NCBI RefSeq assembly: GCF_900091725.1
Contig: NZ_FMBW01000026.1
Location: 124,001 to 188,000, forward strand
DNA: 64,000 nucleotides
DNA from: Streptomyces sp. DvalAA-43
GTDB taxonomy: Bacteria > Actinomycetota > Actinomycetes > Streptomycetales > Streptomycetaceae
Reading direction: 5' to 3'
In this document: positions 1 through 9,279 of the stretch, piece after piece
Numbering within the stretch: position 1 is the first letter of the stretch
Layout of the letters: each line of letters opens with the position of its first letter
Made by a program: the position numbers and the translations under genes
Notes under the pieces: generated by a model
Databases searched by the model: none
Told to the model about the DNA's origin: nothing
The model's input: the letters and a program-made list of their open reading frames with translations, nothing else

Positions 1-147
1 GCCCACGCGCCCGGACTGCTCTGGCCCGCGTGCGCGGTACTGGCCTGCGGTGCGGGGGTGGCGGTGCTGGCGGCGCGGCGGCTGCGGGGGCCGGTGCGCG
101 AGTCGGCTCCCGTGCGTGCCCCCGGACGGCAGGCGCAGCCCGGCTGA
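1..147 (+). CDS. C-terminal end of a membrane transporter (partial)
   Basis: Frame 1 is open from the window edge to a TGA at 145-147. It encodes about 48 residues: one hydrophobic helix ([20 protein letters not shown]) followed by an Arg-rich, Pro-rich tail. That is what the last transmembrane helix and cytoplasmic tail of an MFS-type transporter looks like, but too little is present to name the family. The start lies outside the window. The call of a membrane protein end is fairly safe, and the transporter class is a guess. Confidence 0.5.
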   Translation, partial: AHAPGLLWPACAVLACGAGVAVLAARRLRGPVRESAPVRAPGRQAQPG

Positions 148-261
148 CCGGGTGGCCGGGGCTCAGGCGCCGGCTCGCGGCCGTCCGCCGGGCCTCCGGG
201 CCCGTACCGCGACCATTCGGCGGGCTCCGGGGCGCGCGCCGCGACCATCCGGCGAGACCGG

Positions 262-292
262 TTGGCTCCCGCGGTGCCTCGCCGGTTAGGTT
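262..292 (+). promoter_or_regulatory. Putative promoter giving a leaderless dapD transcript
   Basis: TTGGCT (262-267) and TAGGTT (287-292) are separated by 19 bp and fit a -35/TANNNT -10 pair. The expected transcription start is about 7 bp downstream, at or next to the dapD ATG at 300. No Shine-Dalgarno sequence precedes that ATG, so a leaderless mRNA is likely. Two copies of a GCGACCATYCGGCG element lie just upstream, at about 209-255. Confidence 0.4.
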
Positions 293-299
293 GCGTGTC

Positions 300-1289
300 A
301 TGACCGACACGACTCCTGCTCGCACCACCGGCGCCGTCGCCGCCGGCCTCGCCACCATCGCCGGCGACGGTTCCGTTCTCGACACCTGGTTCCCCGCCCC
401 CGAGCTCACCGCCGAGCCCGGCCCCGCCGGAACCGAACGGCTCACCCCCGACGGGGCCGTCAACCTCCTCGGCGAGGGAGCCGCCAAGGCCATCGGCGTG
501 GACGCCCGCCGCGGTGTCGAGATCGTCGCCGTCCGTACGGTCATCGCCTCGCTCGACGACAAGCCGCTCGACGCGCACGACGCGTACCTGCGCCTGCACC
601 TCCTCTCGCACCGACTCGTCCAGCCGCACGGCCAGAGCCTGGACGGACTCTTCGGCCTCCTCACCAACGTCGCCTGGACCTCGCTCGGCCCGGTCGCCGT
701 CGACGACGTGGAGAAGGTGCGGCTGAACGCCCGCGCCGAGGGCCTGCACCTCCAGGTCACCTCGGTCGACAAGTTCCCCCGGATGACCGACTACGTCGCG
801 CCGAAGGGCGTCCGGATCGCCGACGCCGACCGGGTCAGGCTCGGCGCGCACCTCGCCGCCGGCACGACCGTCATGCACGAGGGCTTCGTCAACTTCAACG
901 CGGGCACCCTGGGCACGTCGATGGTCGAGGGCCGCATCTCCGCGGGTGTCGTCGTCGGCAACGGCTCCGACATCGGCGGCGGCGCCTCCACCATGGGCAC
1001 CCTCTCCGGCGGCGGCAAGGAGCGCATCGTCATCGGCGAGCGCTGCCTGATCGGCGCCGAGGCCGGTGTCGGCATCGCGCTCGGCGACGAGTGCGTCGTC
1101 GAGGCCGGGCTCTACGTCACGGCCGGTACCCGCGTCACGCTGCCGGACGGCCAGATCGTCAAGGCCCGTGAGCTCTCCGGCGCCTCGAACATCCTCTTCC
1201 GCCGCAACTCGGTCTCCGGCGCCGTCGAGGCCCGCCCGAACAACGCGGTCTGGGACGGCCTCAACGACGTCCTGCACAGCCACAATTAG
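300..1289 (+). CDS. dapD: 2,3,4,5-tetrahydropyridine-2,6-dicarboxylate N-succinyltransferase DapD
   Basis: DapD transfers succinyl from succinyl-CoA to tetrahydrodipicolinate in the succinylase branch of lysine/diaminopimelate synthesis. Streptomyces needs LL-DAP for its cell wall. The 329-residue product has the actinobacterial DapD layout: an N-terminal domain, then a left-handed beta-helix of hexapeptide repeats (around residues 180-290, with [11 protein letters not shown] and [19 protein letters not shown]) and a C-terminal segment containing [12 protein letters not shown]. The ATG at 300 was chosen because the family sequence begins there. The open frame upstream is only GC-driven. There is no SD, which fits leaderless translation. 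The gene converges on a DapA-family gene, and the two stop codons overlap. Confidence 0.95.
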   Translation: MTDTTPARTTGAVAAGLATIAGDGSVLDTWFPAPELTAEPGPAGTERLTPDGAVNLLGEGAAKAIGVDARRGVEIVAVRTVIASLDDKPLDAHDAYLRLHLLSHRLVQPHGQSLDGLFGLLTNVAWTSLGPVAVDDVEKVRLNARAEGLHLQVTSVDKFPRMTDYVAPKGVRIADADRVRLGAHLAAGTTVMHEGFVNFNAGTLGTSMVEGRISAGVVVGNGSDIGGGASTMGTLSGGGKERIVIGERCLIGAEAGVGIALGDECVVEAGLYVTAGTRVTLPDGQIVKARELSGASNILFRRNSVSGAVEARPNNAVWDGLNDVLHSHN

Positions 1290-2170
1290 TCCGTGGCGGC
1301 CAGCAGTTCCCCGTAGATCCTCCGCAGCCCGTCGGTCGCCCCGCGTCCGGCGGGCTGCAGCGGTTCGCGGACCGGCCCGGCGCCGAGCAGCGCCTTGGCC
1401 GTGACCGTGCCGGGCAGCCCGGACGCCATCATCGCCTCGGCCAGAGGGGCGTTCAGCAGATTGAGCCGGGCGGCCCCGGCGGTGTCCCCGGCGTCGAACG
1501 CGTCCAGGACCGCACGCAGCTGACGGGGCGCCACATTGGCGACCGTGCTGACATAGCCGGCCGCGCCCACCGCGTACAGCGGCAGATTCAGCTCCTCGCA
1601 GCCCGAGTAGTACGCCAGCGAGGTCGCGCCGATCACCTTCGTGGAGCCGAGCAGGTCGTACGCGCAGTCCTTCACGGCCGCGACACGGGGGTGCTCCGCC
1701 AGCCGCAGCAGGGTCTCCGGCTCGATGCGGGTGCCGGTGCGGCCGGGGATGTCGTACAGCATCAGCGGGAGGCCGGTCGCGTCGGCGACCCGTCTGAAGT
1801 GCGCCTCGACGGCGGCCTGGGGCGGCCGGCTGTAATAGGGCGTCACCACCAGCAGGCCGTCCGCGCCCGCCCGCTCGGCCTGCCGGGCGAGCTCCACGGT
1901 GTGCCGGGTGTCCGCGCTGCCGACCCCGGCGACGACCGGCACGCCGTCGCCGACCGCCGCCCGGACCGCCCGCAGCAGCGCGGTCTTCTCGGCGTCGGTG
2001 GTGGTCGGGGACTCGCCGGTGGTGCCGCTCAGCACCAGGCCGTCGCAGCCGTCGGCGACCAGGGCGGCCGCATGCTTCCCGGCGGCGTCCGGGTCCAGGT
2101 CGCCGGAGGCGGTGAACGGAGTGATCATGGCGCAGAGCGCGCGGCCGAAGAGAGGTGCCGTTGTGGTCAT
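1286..2170 (-). CDS. dapA: 4-hydroxy-tetrahydrodipicolinate synthase family protein (DapA-like)
   Basis: This 294-residue TIM-barrel protein belongs to the DapA/NAL aldolase family. DapA condenses pyruvate with aspartate semialdehyde. Visible signatures are SGTTGESPT near residue 45, [10 protein letters not shown] with the catalytic Tyr near 135, and the Schiff-base Lys in [10 protein letters not shown] near 160. The start ATG at 2168-2170 has a CGAGG ribosome site just upstream. The TAA stop overlaps the dapD TAG by 4 bp on the opposite strand. Its place beside dapD supports a lysine role. Streptomyces often have more than one dapA paralogue, so this may be the second copy. Confidence 0.88.
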   Translation of the reverse strand: MTTTAPLFGRALCAMITPFTASGDLDPDAAGKHAAALVADGCDGLVLSGTTGESPTTTDAEKTALLRAVRAAVGDGVPVVAGVGSADTRHTVELARQAERAGADGLLVVTPYYSRPPQAAVEAHFRRVADATGLPLMLYDIPGRTGTRIEPETLLRLAEHPRVAAVKDCAYDLLGSTKVIGATSLAYYSGCEELNLPLYAVGAAGYVSTVANVAPRQLRAVLDAFDAGDTAGAARLNLLNAPLAEAMMASGLPGTVTAKALLGAGPVREPLQPAGRGATDGLRRIYGELLAATD

Positions 2171-2317
2171 CCTCGAAGTCTCGGTCGACCGGACCATGAG
2201 GGTCCACTTAGATCTGCTCGGGGTGCGGGGCAAGAAGAACTCAACAGTCGCCGGGCAAGGCTCCGCGCTCTGGCATGATCGAACGCCTATGCGACAGGCC
2301 GAGACCGGGGTGGGTGC

Positions 2318-3019
2318 GTGAGCGTGCGGGGACTGGCGGGGGCGGGGACCGGAACGAGGACCGGGAGACGAAGGCCGTCGGCGGCCGTGCTCCTGGCCGG
2401 GGGACTGGGCCTCTCGCTCTCCGGATGCGCGGGGTTCCTCGTACCGGCGGGCGAGGGCGAGCCGGTACCGACACCGACCCCCAGCGGCTCGTACCTGGTG
2501 CACGCCGACAAGCTGCCGACACCGTTCCCGAGCGCCTCCGTCGTGCTCCCGGACCGGCCACCGGCCGCGCAGGGGCCCGCCCCCACTCCCACGCCCCGGG
2601 GCGGCTGCCCGTCCTCCGGTGTCGTCGTCGGCATGGGCGAGGTGGAGGCGGCGCTCGGCCACCGCGCTGTCGGGCTCACCCTCACCAACTGCGGCGGCAA
2701 GCCGTACCGGGTCCACGGCTACCCGTCCGTCCGGGCCCTGGACGAGGCCGGTGATCCGCTGCCCGTCCCGGTGAACCCGGGCTCGTCCTACATGGGCACC
2801 GACCGGGGCCCGCAGGAGATCGTGCTGAAGCCGGGGAAGACGGCGCGTTCACTGCTGGCCTGGGTCTCCACCCCGACCGGCGGCGACCTCATCGAGGGCG
2901 ATGCCCTGGAGGTCGCACCGGCCCCCGGTCTGGAGGCGCGGACCTTCCCGCTCAAGGGCAGCGACGTACGGCTGCTCGACGAGCTCAACATGACCGCGTG
3001 GCGGACCGGTCCCGTGTAG
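2318..3019 (+). CDS. DUF4232 secreted lipoprotein
   Basis: The 233-residue product starts at GTG 2318. An Arg-rich n-region and hydrophobic stretch lead to a lipobox (LSLSGC, Cys37), so it is exported and probably lipidated. A Pro/Thr linker (residues 45-95) precedes a DUF4232 domain. That domain has a C-terminal set of beta strands with conserved CGG and PYRVHGYPSVRAL segments. DUF4232 proteins are common in Streptomyces and Mycobacterium and have no established biochemical role. It is transcribed divergently from the DapA-like gene, with about 147 bp between the starts. Confidence 0.8.
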   Translation: MSVRGLAGAGTGTRTGRRRPSAAVLLAGGLGLSLSGCAGFLVPAGEGEPVPTPTPSGSYLVHADKLPTPFPSASVVLPDRPPAAQGPAPTPTPRGGCPSSGVVVGMGEVEAALGHRAVGLTLTNCGGKPYRVHGYPSVRALDEAGDPLPVPVNPGSSYMGTDRGPQEIVLKPGKTARSLLAWVSTPTGGDLIEGDALEVAPAPGLEARTFPLKGSDVRLLDELNMTAWRTGPV

Positions 3020-3035
3020 CGGCACCGGAACGGGG

Positions 3036-3479
3036 TCAGAGGGTGAGCTTGAAGCCCTCGTGGCTGCGGGCGAAGCCCAGCGACTCGTAGAACCGGTGCG
3101 CGGCCGTGCGCGGCTTGCCGCTGGTCAGCTGCATCAGCCCGCACCCCCGCTGCCGGGCCCGGTCCATGGCCTGCGTCATCAGCTCCCGCCCCAGCCCGCC
3201 GCCCCGCCGGTCGGCCCTGACCCGTACCGCCTCGATCAGCGCCCGCTCCTCGCCGCGCTTGCCGAGCCCCGGTATGTACGTCGCCTGCGCACAGCCCAGC
3301 ACGGTGTCGCCGTCCACCAGCACCAGCATCTCGTTGCGCGGGTCGCTCTCGATGGCGGCGAAGGCCCGCTCGTACGGGTCGTCGACCACGACCGTGGCCG
3401 GATCGACGACCCGCTCCTCGTCGGCGAGCAGGGCGAGGACGGCCGGCAGGTCGGCCCGGGTGGCGGTGCGCAGGATCAT
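3036..3479 (-). CDS. GNAT family N-acetyltransferase
   Basis: This 147-residue single-domain GNAT has the acetyl-CoA pyrophosphate loop seen as RADRRGGGLGRELM (residues about 88-101) and a C-terminal HRFYESLGFARS motif, both typical of the fold. The ATG is at 3477-3479. It lies downstream of the FemX gene on the same strand with about 59 bp between them, and converges on the DUF4232 gene 16 bp away. The substrate cannot be told from sequence. Confidence 0.85.
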   Translation of the reverse strand: MILRTATRADLPAVLALLADEERVVDPATVVVDDPYERAFAAIESDPRNEMLVLVDGDTVLGCAQATYIPGLGKRGEERALIEAVRVRADRRGGGLGRELMTQAMDRARQRGCGLMQLTSGKPRTAAHRFYESLGFARSHEGFKLTL

Positions 3480-3538
3480 GCCCGCGAGTCTGTCACGGGC
3501 GCCGACCTGCCCAGCGGCGGGACATGGGGAGGCGGCGC

Positions 3539-4672
3539 TCAGCGGCGGGCCATGTAGAGGGTGAAGGCCTTGTGGAGCACCTTGTTGATGGGGTAGTCCC
3601 ACTCGCCGATGTACTCCGCGGCCCGGCCGCCCGTGCCGACCTTGAAGCGCAGCAGGCCCACCAGATGGTTGGCCTCGTCCAGGGTGTCGGTGATGCCGCG
3701 CAGGTCGTAGACGGCCGCGCCCCGTTCGTGCGCGTCGCTCATCATGCGCCACTGGATGGCGTTGCTGGGCTGCACCTCGCGCTTGCGGCCGGTCGAGGCG
3801 CCGTAGGAGTACCAGACGTGGTTCCCCACGGTCAGCATCGTCGCCGCGGAGAGGGTCTCCCCGTCGTGCTGGGCGAGATAGAGCCGCATCCGGTCGGGGT
3901 CCTCGGCCCGCAGCACGGTCCACATGCGCTGGAAGTAGGCGAGCGGACGGGGGATGAAGCGGTCCCGCTCGGCCGTCTCGCGGTACAGCTCGTAGAAGGC
4001 CGGGAGGTCCTCGTAGTCGCCCTCGACGACCTTGACGCCCGCCTTCTCCGCCTTCTTGATGTTGCGCCGCCACTGCTGGTTCAGATTGCCCCGGATCTCC
4101 TCCAGCGACAGCCCGGCGAACGGCACCTGGAAGACGTACCGGGGCTGCCCCGCGCTGAATCCGTCCTCGCTCTCCTCCCCGCCCCGCCGCCAGCCCAGCG
4201 CACGCAGCCGCTCCACGACCTCGGCGGCCGACGGCTCCTCGTCGTCCGGCGGCACGTCGCGCAGCCGTCCGGCGGCCGGGTCGGCGATGGCGTCCTTGAC
4301 GGTCCGGGCGTCCCAGCGGCGCGCGACCACCGGCGGGCCCATGCGCACCGAGAACGCGCCCTGCCCCTTCAGATGCGCCAGCATCGGATCCAGCCACTGC
4401 CCCAGGCCCTCGGTGTGCCAGTCGATGACCGGGCCCTCCGGCAGATATGCCAGATAGCGTTTCACCCGGGGGATCGGCCGGTACAGGACGAGCCCGGCCC
4501 CGACGATCCGCTCCCGGCCCGCGCCGTCCCGGTCGAACCAGCCGATGCTCTCCGCGCGCCAGTCGGGCTTCACATCGCCCCACGACGGGACCTGCATATG
4601 GCTCGCGGCGGGACGGCTCGCGACGAACGCCAGATGCTCCTCGCGGCTGATCGTCCTCAGATGCGGTGCCAT
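3539..4672 (-). CDS. femX: FemABX-type peptidoglycan-bridge glycyl/aminoacyl transferase (FemX-like)
   Basis: FemABX enzymes add amino acids from aminoacyl-tRNA to the peptide of lipid II. In Streptomyces the single Gly bridge is built by FemX. The 377-residue product has the tandem GNAT-like layout. It shows SREEHLAFVASRP and PSWGDVK near the N-terminus, LNQQWRRNIKKAEKAGVKV around residue 210, WYSYGAS and DLRGITDTLDE in the second half, and a C-terminal NKVLHKAF segment. The ATG at 4672 matches the family start, though no strong SD is visible. The neighbouring lysine/DAP genes fit a cell-wall theme, although they are separate units. Confidence 0.87.
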   Translation of the reverse strand: MAPHLRTISREEHLAFVASRPAASHMQVPSWGDVKPDWRAESIGWFDRDGAGRERIVGAGLVLYRPIPRVKRYLAYLPEGPVIDWHTEGLGQWLDPMLAHLKGQGAFSVRMGPPVVARRWDARTVKDAIADPAAGRLRDVPPDDEEPSAAEVVERLRALGWRRGGEESEDGFSAGQPRYVFQVPFAGLSLEEIRGNLNQQWRRNIKKAEKAGVKVVEGDYEDLPAFYELYRETAERDRFIPRPLAYFQRMWTVLRAEDPDRMRLYLAQHDGETLSAATMLTVGNHVWYSYGASTGRKREVQPSNAIQWRMMSDAHERGAAVYDLRGITDTLDEANHLVGLLRFKVGTGGRAAEYIGEWDYPINKVLHKAFTLYMARR

Positions 4673-4796
4673 GCGGTGCTCCGTTCGTTGTGCTGACGGT
4701 GTCGACGAGGCGTGCTGTTGACCTCGAGCGCACTTCACGTATCAGGGTGGTCGGCAGGGGAGCACCGCCCCGGTGCCCCGGTCAGGAGGACCCTTC

Positions 4797-5510
4797 ATGA
4801 GTGTGCGATTCGTCTCCCGCCCCGATCTTGCCCGCAACGACGTGGGACTCGTCAAGGCGAGCACCTGGGATGTCGGAACTCCGGAGCGCCGGGAAGCGGC
4901 GGTCGAGGCCATCCGTGCGGCGTGGGGCGGCCGGGACTGGCCGCATCCCGGACTGCTTTCGTACACCGTCCATGCCGGTGAGGACGGGAAGACGCTGTTC
5001 CACTACAGCCAGTGGAGTGGTGAACAGGCGTACCAGGACTTCTTCCGGCACGGCAGGGACGAGCGGAACGCGGACATCGACGCCGCCGTGCCGGGCATCC
5101 GGCGGCTCGGGCTGCACACCCTGGAGCTCTACCGTTCCACGTCGCTGGGGGAGGGCGACGGGCGGGAGCCGGGCTGCGTCGTGATCGTCGACGTCGAGTT
5201 CGAGGGAGCGGACAAGGCGCGGCAACGGGACTGGGTGGACACCGTGTTCGAGGCGCTGGGGACCGACCCGGCGCCCGCCCCCGGCGGCGTCTCCGGGCAC
5301 TTCCATGTGAGCACCGACGGGACACGGGTGCTGAACTACGCCGAATGGGAGAGCGCCGCCGCCCACATCGACGCCCTGGCCGCGCCCGGCGCCGGGGTCG
5401 GGTCGAGCACCCCGCAGTGGGAACGGGTGCGGACGTACCCGGGGGTGACCGGCGGCGGGGTGCACCGGTACGCGCCCGCCCTCAGCATGCGGCCGGGGGC
5501 GGGCGCGTAG
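4797..5510 (+). CDS. Antibiotic-biosynthesis-monooxygenase (ABM) domain protein
   Basis: The 237-residue product contains two ferredoxin-like ABM repeats. The first (about residues 8-105) has SYTVHAGEDGKTLFHYSQW. The second (about 120-215) has HFHVSTDGTRVLNYAEW. This family includes small cofactor-free oxygenases, and many two-domain members in actinomycetes have no known substrate. AGGAGGA sits 7 bp before the ATG at 4797 and fixes the start. The gene converges on the secreted nuclease with only 5 bp between stops. Confidence 0.8.
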   Translation: MSVRFVSRPDLARNDVGLVKASTWDVGTPERREAAVEAIRAAWGGRDWPHPGLLSYTVHAGEDGKTLFHYSQWSGEQAYQDFFRHGRDERNADIDAAVPGIRRLGLHTLELYRSTSLGEGDGREPGCVVIVDVEFEGADKARQRDWVDTVFEALGTDPAPAPGGVSGHFHVSTDGTRVLNYAEWESAAAHIDALAAPGAGVGSSTPQWERVRTYPGVTGGGVHRYAPALSMRPGAGA

Positions 5511-5515
5511 CGCCG

Positions 5516-7372
5516 CTACGGGCGGAAGCGGAGAACCTGCGGGTCGTGGTCGCTGTTCTGGTCGGCGAACTCGGCGTTGATGTGCACGCTGTCGTACTGG
5601 AAGTCGCGGATCGACGGGCTGGTCAGGATCTGGTCGAGGACCTGGCTGTTGCCCTGGTACACGTAGGTGTAACGCTCCGAGCGCGGCAGGGACTTGATCG
5701 CCGGGTACAGCACACCATCGGCGGTCAGGGCCTTGGCGGTGCCGGAGAACTCGAAGTCGTTGATGTCGCCGACGACCAGGACGTCCGCGTTCTTCTGGAC
5801 GCTCAGCAGCTTCTTGACGAAGGTGTTGACCGCCTGGCCCTGCGCGTGCCGCTGGACCTCCGAGGAGCGGGTGGGCGGCTGGTGCTCCGAGACGATGGAC
5901 TCGTCGCCGCCCTTGGACGCGAAGTGGTTGGCGACCACGAAGACCGGACGGCCGCGGAAGCGGAACTCGCCGACGAGCGGCTTGCGGCTGTCCTTCCACG
6001 CCGTGTTCGCCGGGTCGATCCGGCCGGGGGAGTAGGTCAGGGCGGCACGGCCCCGCTCCCGTACGACACCGGTCGCCGTCGTCGCGTCGCCGCCGGCCCG
6101 GTCGGTGAACGAGACCCGCTCCGGGTTGAAGAGGAACACCTGGCGGATGTTGCCGCCGGGCTCGCCCCCGTCCTTCTTGTCCTCCGGGTCGATCGAGCGC
6201 CACTCGTATGCCGGGCCGCCCGCCGCCACGATCGCGTCGGTGAACTTCTTCACCGTCAGATCGGCGGCGACCGTGCCGTCGCTCTTCGCGCCGTTGTTGT
6301 CCTGGATCTCCTCCAGCGCCACGATGTCGGGCGAGGCGAGGTTGTCGACGACCGCGGCGGCGAGCGCGTCGAACTTCTCCTGCGGGTCGGTCGGGTCGAG
6401 GTTCTCGACGTTGTACGTCGCCACGGCCAGCTCGCCACCGCGCTGCTTGCGGGTGACCTCCCGCCGCAGGCCCTTGGCGGCGACCGTGCCCATGGTGCGG
6501 GCGGTCAGCGTGTAGCCGCCGTACTGGTTGAAGTCGAGCGGGCCCTCGGTCGTCCCGGTCAGCACATCGCCCACGTCGGCCTTGGGGAAGGGCTGCTCGG
6601 CGAGCGGCACCAGCGACTGGATCTGGATCCGGCCGGTGTTCTGCGCGTCGTACGAGCCGTAGACGGTGCCGCCGCGACGGGCGTCGTTCTCGCGCGGCTT
6701 CACCGTCACCCACAGCTCGGCGTGCGCGTCGGTGGCGCCGACCACCCGCGAGGTGCCGACGCTGACGTTCATCCCTTCGACCGACTCGTAGTAGTCGAGG
6801 GCGTAACGGGACGGCCGCAGGGGCAGCGCGTTCACGGAGCCGCCGGCCGCCGGATCACCCGCGGGGGAGTACCGGGACGGGACCGAGCGCTCCGTGATCC
6901 GCACCGGCGCGGGCAGGGCGTTGCCGGAGGACACCACGGCGACGGTGGGCTTGCTGATCTGGGTGAGCGACTGGTTGCCGGAGCCGAGACCGCCCGGCAC
7001 GTACTCGGTGACCGTGCCGGAGACGGTGACCGCGTCACCGACCGCGACGGTCGGCGCGGAGCCGGTGTAGACGAAGATGCCCTCGCTGGTGGCGGGGTCG
7101 GCGTCCGGGTGCGGGTCCTGGAACCAGAAGCCCTTCGAGCCGTACGTCCGCACTCCGGTGACGATGCCCGTCACCTCGCCGACCTGCCGGCCGACGAGCG
7201 GAGATGTCCGGGTGGAGCCCTGGATGTCGTGGATCCGGACCTGGCCGTCCACGGCCGGGGCGGAGGCGGTGGCGGACGCGGAGGTGGTGGCGGCGCCGGT
7301 GAGCAGACCGGCGGCGAGCGCGGCGGTGACTACGGCGGAGACGGCGGTGGTTCTGGAGGATGCGGCAGGCAT
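5516..7372 (-). CDS. Secreted endonuclease/exonuclease/phosphatase family nuclease (ExeM/NucH-like)
   Basis: The 618-residue product begins with a signal peptide ending near ASATASA (residues 28-34). An OB-fold-like region follows (about 45-290, with VGEVTGIVTGVR, KGFWFQDP and VTVSGTV). Then comes an endonuclease/exonuclease/phosphatase catalytic domain (about 310-618). Metal and catalytic landmarks are ATYNVENLD, VALEEIQDNNG, the ANHFASKGGD segment, LVVGDINDFE and the terminal NSDHDPQVLRF. This order matches extracellular DNases of the ExeM/NucH group, which release phosphate and nucleotides from DNA. It is a secreted enzyme with a probable nutritional role. The assignment is confident at family level. 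Confidence 0.88.
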   Translation of the reverse strand: MPAASSRTTAVSAVVTAALAAGLLTGAATTSASATASAPAVDGQVRIHDIQGSTRTSPLVGRQVGEVTGIVTGVRTYGSKGFWFQDPHPDADPATSEGIFVYTGSAPTVAVGDAVTVSGTVTEYVPGGLGSGNQSLTQISKPTVAVVSSGNALPAPVRITERSVPSRYSPAGDPAAGGSVNALPLRPSRYALDYYESVEGMNVSVGTSRVVGATDAHAELWVTVKPRENDARRGGTVYGSYDAQNTGRIQIQSLVPLAEQPFPKADVGDVLTGTTEGPLDFNQYGGYTLTARTMGTVAAKGLRREVTRKQRGGELAVATYNVENLDPTDPQEKFDALAAAVVDNLASPDIVALEEIQDNNGAKSDGTVAADLTVKKFTDAIVAAGGPAYEWRSIDPEDKKDGGEPGGNIRQVFLFNPERVSFTDRAGGDATTATGVVRERGRAALTYSPGRIDPANTAWKDSRKPLVGEFRFRGRPVFVVANHFASKGGDESIVSEHQPPTRSSEVQRHAQGQAVNTFVKKLLSVQKNADVLVVGDINDFEFSGTAKALTADGVLYPAIKSLPRSERYTYVYQGNSQVLDQILTSPSIRDFQYDSVHINAEFADQNSDHDPQVLRFRP

Positions 7373-7524
7373 CGGGGCTCCGGGGGTATCGAGGGTCAGA
7401 GGAGAGGTCTACGCGCGTCAATCTCTTGTGTGCGCAAGGCCGTTGTCAAGGTCTCCCGGGTGGACTGCTGCTGTCCGTTGCATGAACCGGGCGGCATGGG
7501 GCGAAATGCGTCTACGCTGGTGCC

Positions 7525-7606
7525 GCCCGATCGGTACGCCCGGTGCGCCTGATCCGTACGTCCAGCGCGCCCGGTCCGTACGCCCGGTCCATACGCCCGG
7601 TACGCC
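7525..7606 (+). repeat. Degenerate short repeats (CGCCCGGTCCGTA-like) before an uncharacterised gene
   Basis: Between the divergent nuclease and the 487-residue gene, the motif CGCCCGGTCCGTA recurs about five times with small changes and variable spacing. Copies begin near 7525, 7538, 7570, 7582 and 7595. Each carries a GTAC or near-GTAC core. The tract ends just before the AGGAG of the downstream gene. It could be a replication-slippage repeat or a cluster of regulator sites. The rest of 7373-7524 shows nothing recognisable. Confidence 0.55.
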
Positions 7607-7623
7607 CCGAGGAGAACCCGCAG

Positions 7624-9087
7624 ATGTCCGCAGAGCGCCCCACCCTGCCGCCCGTACGGCTGCGCACCGAGGCCGAGCTGGCACGGGACGCGCTCGCCGC
7701 GCCGCTGCTCGCCCGCGCCGTCCGGCTCGCCCGCTGGGCGGACCCCGGGACGAGGGTCGGCGCCGGTGGCGAGCTCGTCGACGCACAACTGCCCGCGGCG
7801 GCCGAGCACCTCGGCCTGCCGGCCGACGAGGACGGTGCGGCGGAGGCGAGCGAGGCGTGGCGGCTCGCGGTCGACGCGGCCCTCGTCGACGTGGAGGAAC
7901 CCGACGAGGACGCCGGTCCGGACGCGGAGGGCACCGCCTCCGCCGGGGCGAACCTGGCACTGATCACCGGTGGTTCACCGCAGGACGTCCTGGCGATCTG
8001 GCTCGACGGCCTGGAGGCCGTCCACGCCGACGCCACCGCGCCCGTCTTCGACGACCTCGCCGAACTCGTCGGCGAGGACGGCTCGATCGACTTCGAGTCC
8101 CTGGACTGGGACCCGGAGGCGGAGGCGGAGTTCCTCGACGGGGTGCTCGGCAATCTGTACCTGCTCACCGTCGGCGACGGCCACGGCGGCACGGACCCGG
8201 CCCCCGTCCCGCTGCCCGCCCTCGCCGCGTCGGTGATCGTCCCCGACGACATGGGCGAACCCACCGACGACATCCTGGAGCAGGTGTCCGAGGCGATGAT
8301 GCGCCTGGACGACCAGTTCCGGGTCCTCGAACCCATCGGGATCGTCGAATACCGCCCGGTGGACGAGGCGTTGCTGGTCGAGGAGGGCGAGCAGGCCACC
8401 CCGCCGGTGGACGACGAGGACGTCACCCGGTACGGAATGGTGAAGCTCACCCCCCTCGGCCTGTACGGCCTGCGGTCCCGGATGCTGGAGGCCGGGGTGG
8501 ACGCCCCGGCGATCGGCGACTTCGCGGACAAGGGCGCCGACGTACTGCTCGGCGGCATCGCGTACTACCCCGAGGCGGCGGCCGGGAGCGAGGTCGAGCT
8601 GTGGCTCGCCCGGCGCGGCGGTGCGGAGGGCGCGGCGGCCGAACTCCTGGCGGCGGCACGCGGCACGGACCCGGAGGCGCCGCTGCGCAGGCTCCACTGC
8701 CAGCAGGCCCTCGCCCTGGTCGGCGCGGAGGCGGAGCCCGCGGTCCGCGCGGTGCTGGACGACCCCGAGCTGGGCGGCCTCGCCCGGGTCTGGCTCGCGG
8801 AGCTGGGCGCTGCCGGGGTGCCCGCACCGCCGGAGTCGATGATCTTCTGGCTCGCCATCGACACGATCGCGGCCCAGCTGGAGGCCGACGGCGATCTGGA
8901 CGAGCTCCAGGGCCTGGTCGAGGGCCTGGCGGGCCAGCACAGCGGCTTCTTCGACGAGGCCTGGCGGGTGGAGCACCCGGCGACCGCGGACGTCCTCGAA
9001 GCGATGGGACGGCTGCACGGCGACAAGAAGAAGGCCAAGGAGGCCCGCAAGGCGGCGTTCAAGGCCCGTTCGCGCAAGGAGGCCTGA
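7624..9087 (+). CDS. Uncharacterised Streptomyces protein, paralogue of the gene at 52387
   Basis: This 487-residue acidic protein has no recognised enzymatic motif. It opens with an RARAV-like helical segment (LARAVRLARWADPGTRVG), has Asp/Glu-rich central stretches (residues 75-160), and ends in a Lys/Arg-rich tail (DKKKAKEARKAAFKARSRKEA region). Segments such as LARAVRLARWAD, AELLAAARG, AEPAVRAVLDDPEL and WLAELGA match the protein at 52387-53772 in the same order, so the two are distant paralogues. The ATG at 7624 follows CGAGGAGAACC. A function cannot be assigned. The C-terminal half looks like helical repeats, as in HEAT-like proteins. Confidence 0.8.
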   Translation: MSAERPTLPPVRLRTEAELARDALAAPLLARAVRLARWADPGTRVGAGGELVDAQLPAAAEHLGLPADEDGAAEASEAWRLAVDAALVDVEEPDEDAGPDAEGTASAGANLALITGGSPQDVLAIWLDGLEAVHADATAPVFDDLAELVGEDGSIDFESLDWDPEAEAEFLDGVLGNLYLLTVGDGHGGTDPAPVPLPALAASVIVPDDMGEPTDDILEQVSEAMMRLDDQFRVLEPIGIVEYRPVDEALLVEEGEQATPPVDDEDVTRYGMVKLTPLGLYGLRSRMLEAGVDAPAIGDFADKGADVLLGGIAYYPEAAAGSEVELWLARRGGAEGAAAELLAAARGTDPEAPLRRLHCQQALALVGAEAEPAVRAVLDDPELGGLARVWLAELGAAGVPAPPESMIFWLAIDTIAAQLEADGDLDELQGLVEGLAGQHSGFFDEAWRVEHPATADVLEAMGRLHGDKKKAKEARKAAFKARSRKEA

Positions 9088-9205
9088 CGCCAGGTCAGGC
9101 GTCGGCGAGGGCTGCGCCAACGGACGAGAGGCGCGGCGGACGGCGACTTCAGGGCACCCGATCCGGCCAAGTGCACAGGAAGGATGCCCCTGAGCGTCGC
9201 CCGCC

Positions 9206-9227
9206 GTTCAGCCGGTGTTGGCACAAG
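9206..9227 (+). promoter_or_regulatory. Weak PHO-box-like direct repeat upstream of phoX
   Basis: GTTCAGCCGGT (9206-9216) is followed immediately by GTTGGCACAAG (9217-9227). The 11-bp register is that of PhoP boxes (consensus GTTCACC direct repeats), but the second unit matches only in GTT. It sits 53 bp before the phoX start, where a PhoP site would be expected. It is far weaker than the box upstream of pit in this window. Confidence 0.25.
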
Positions 9228-9279
9228 GGCGCGACGGTGGGCGCGCCAACAACCCGCCCAGTCGCCCCAGGAGTACGTG

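Noticed and set aside
5345..7552. A 735-codon open frame opposite the secreted nuclease
   Set aside because: It is a mirror frame of a high-GC gene. The minus-strand product has a signal peptide and complete catalytic motifs, while the plus product is low-complexity Arg/Gly/Val.
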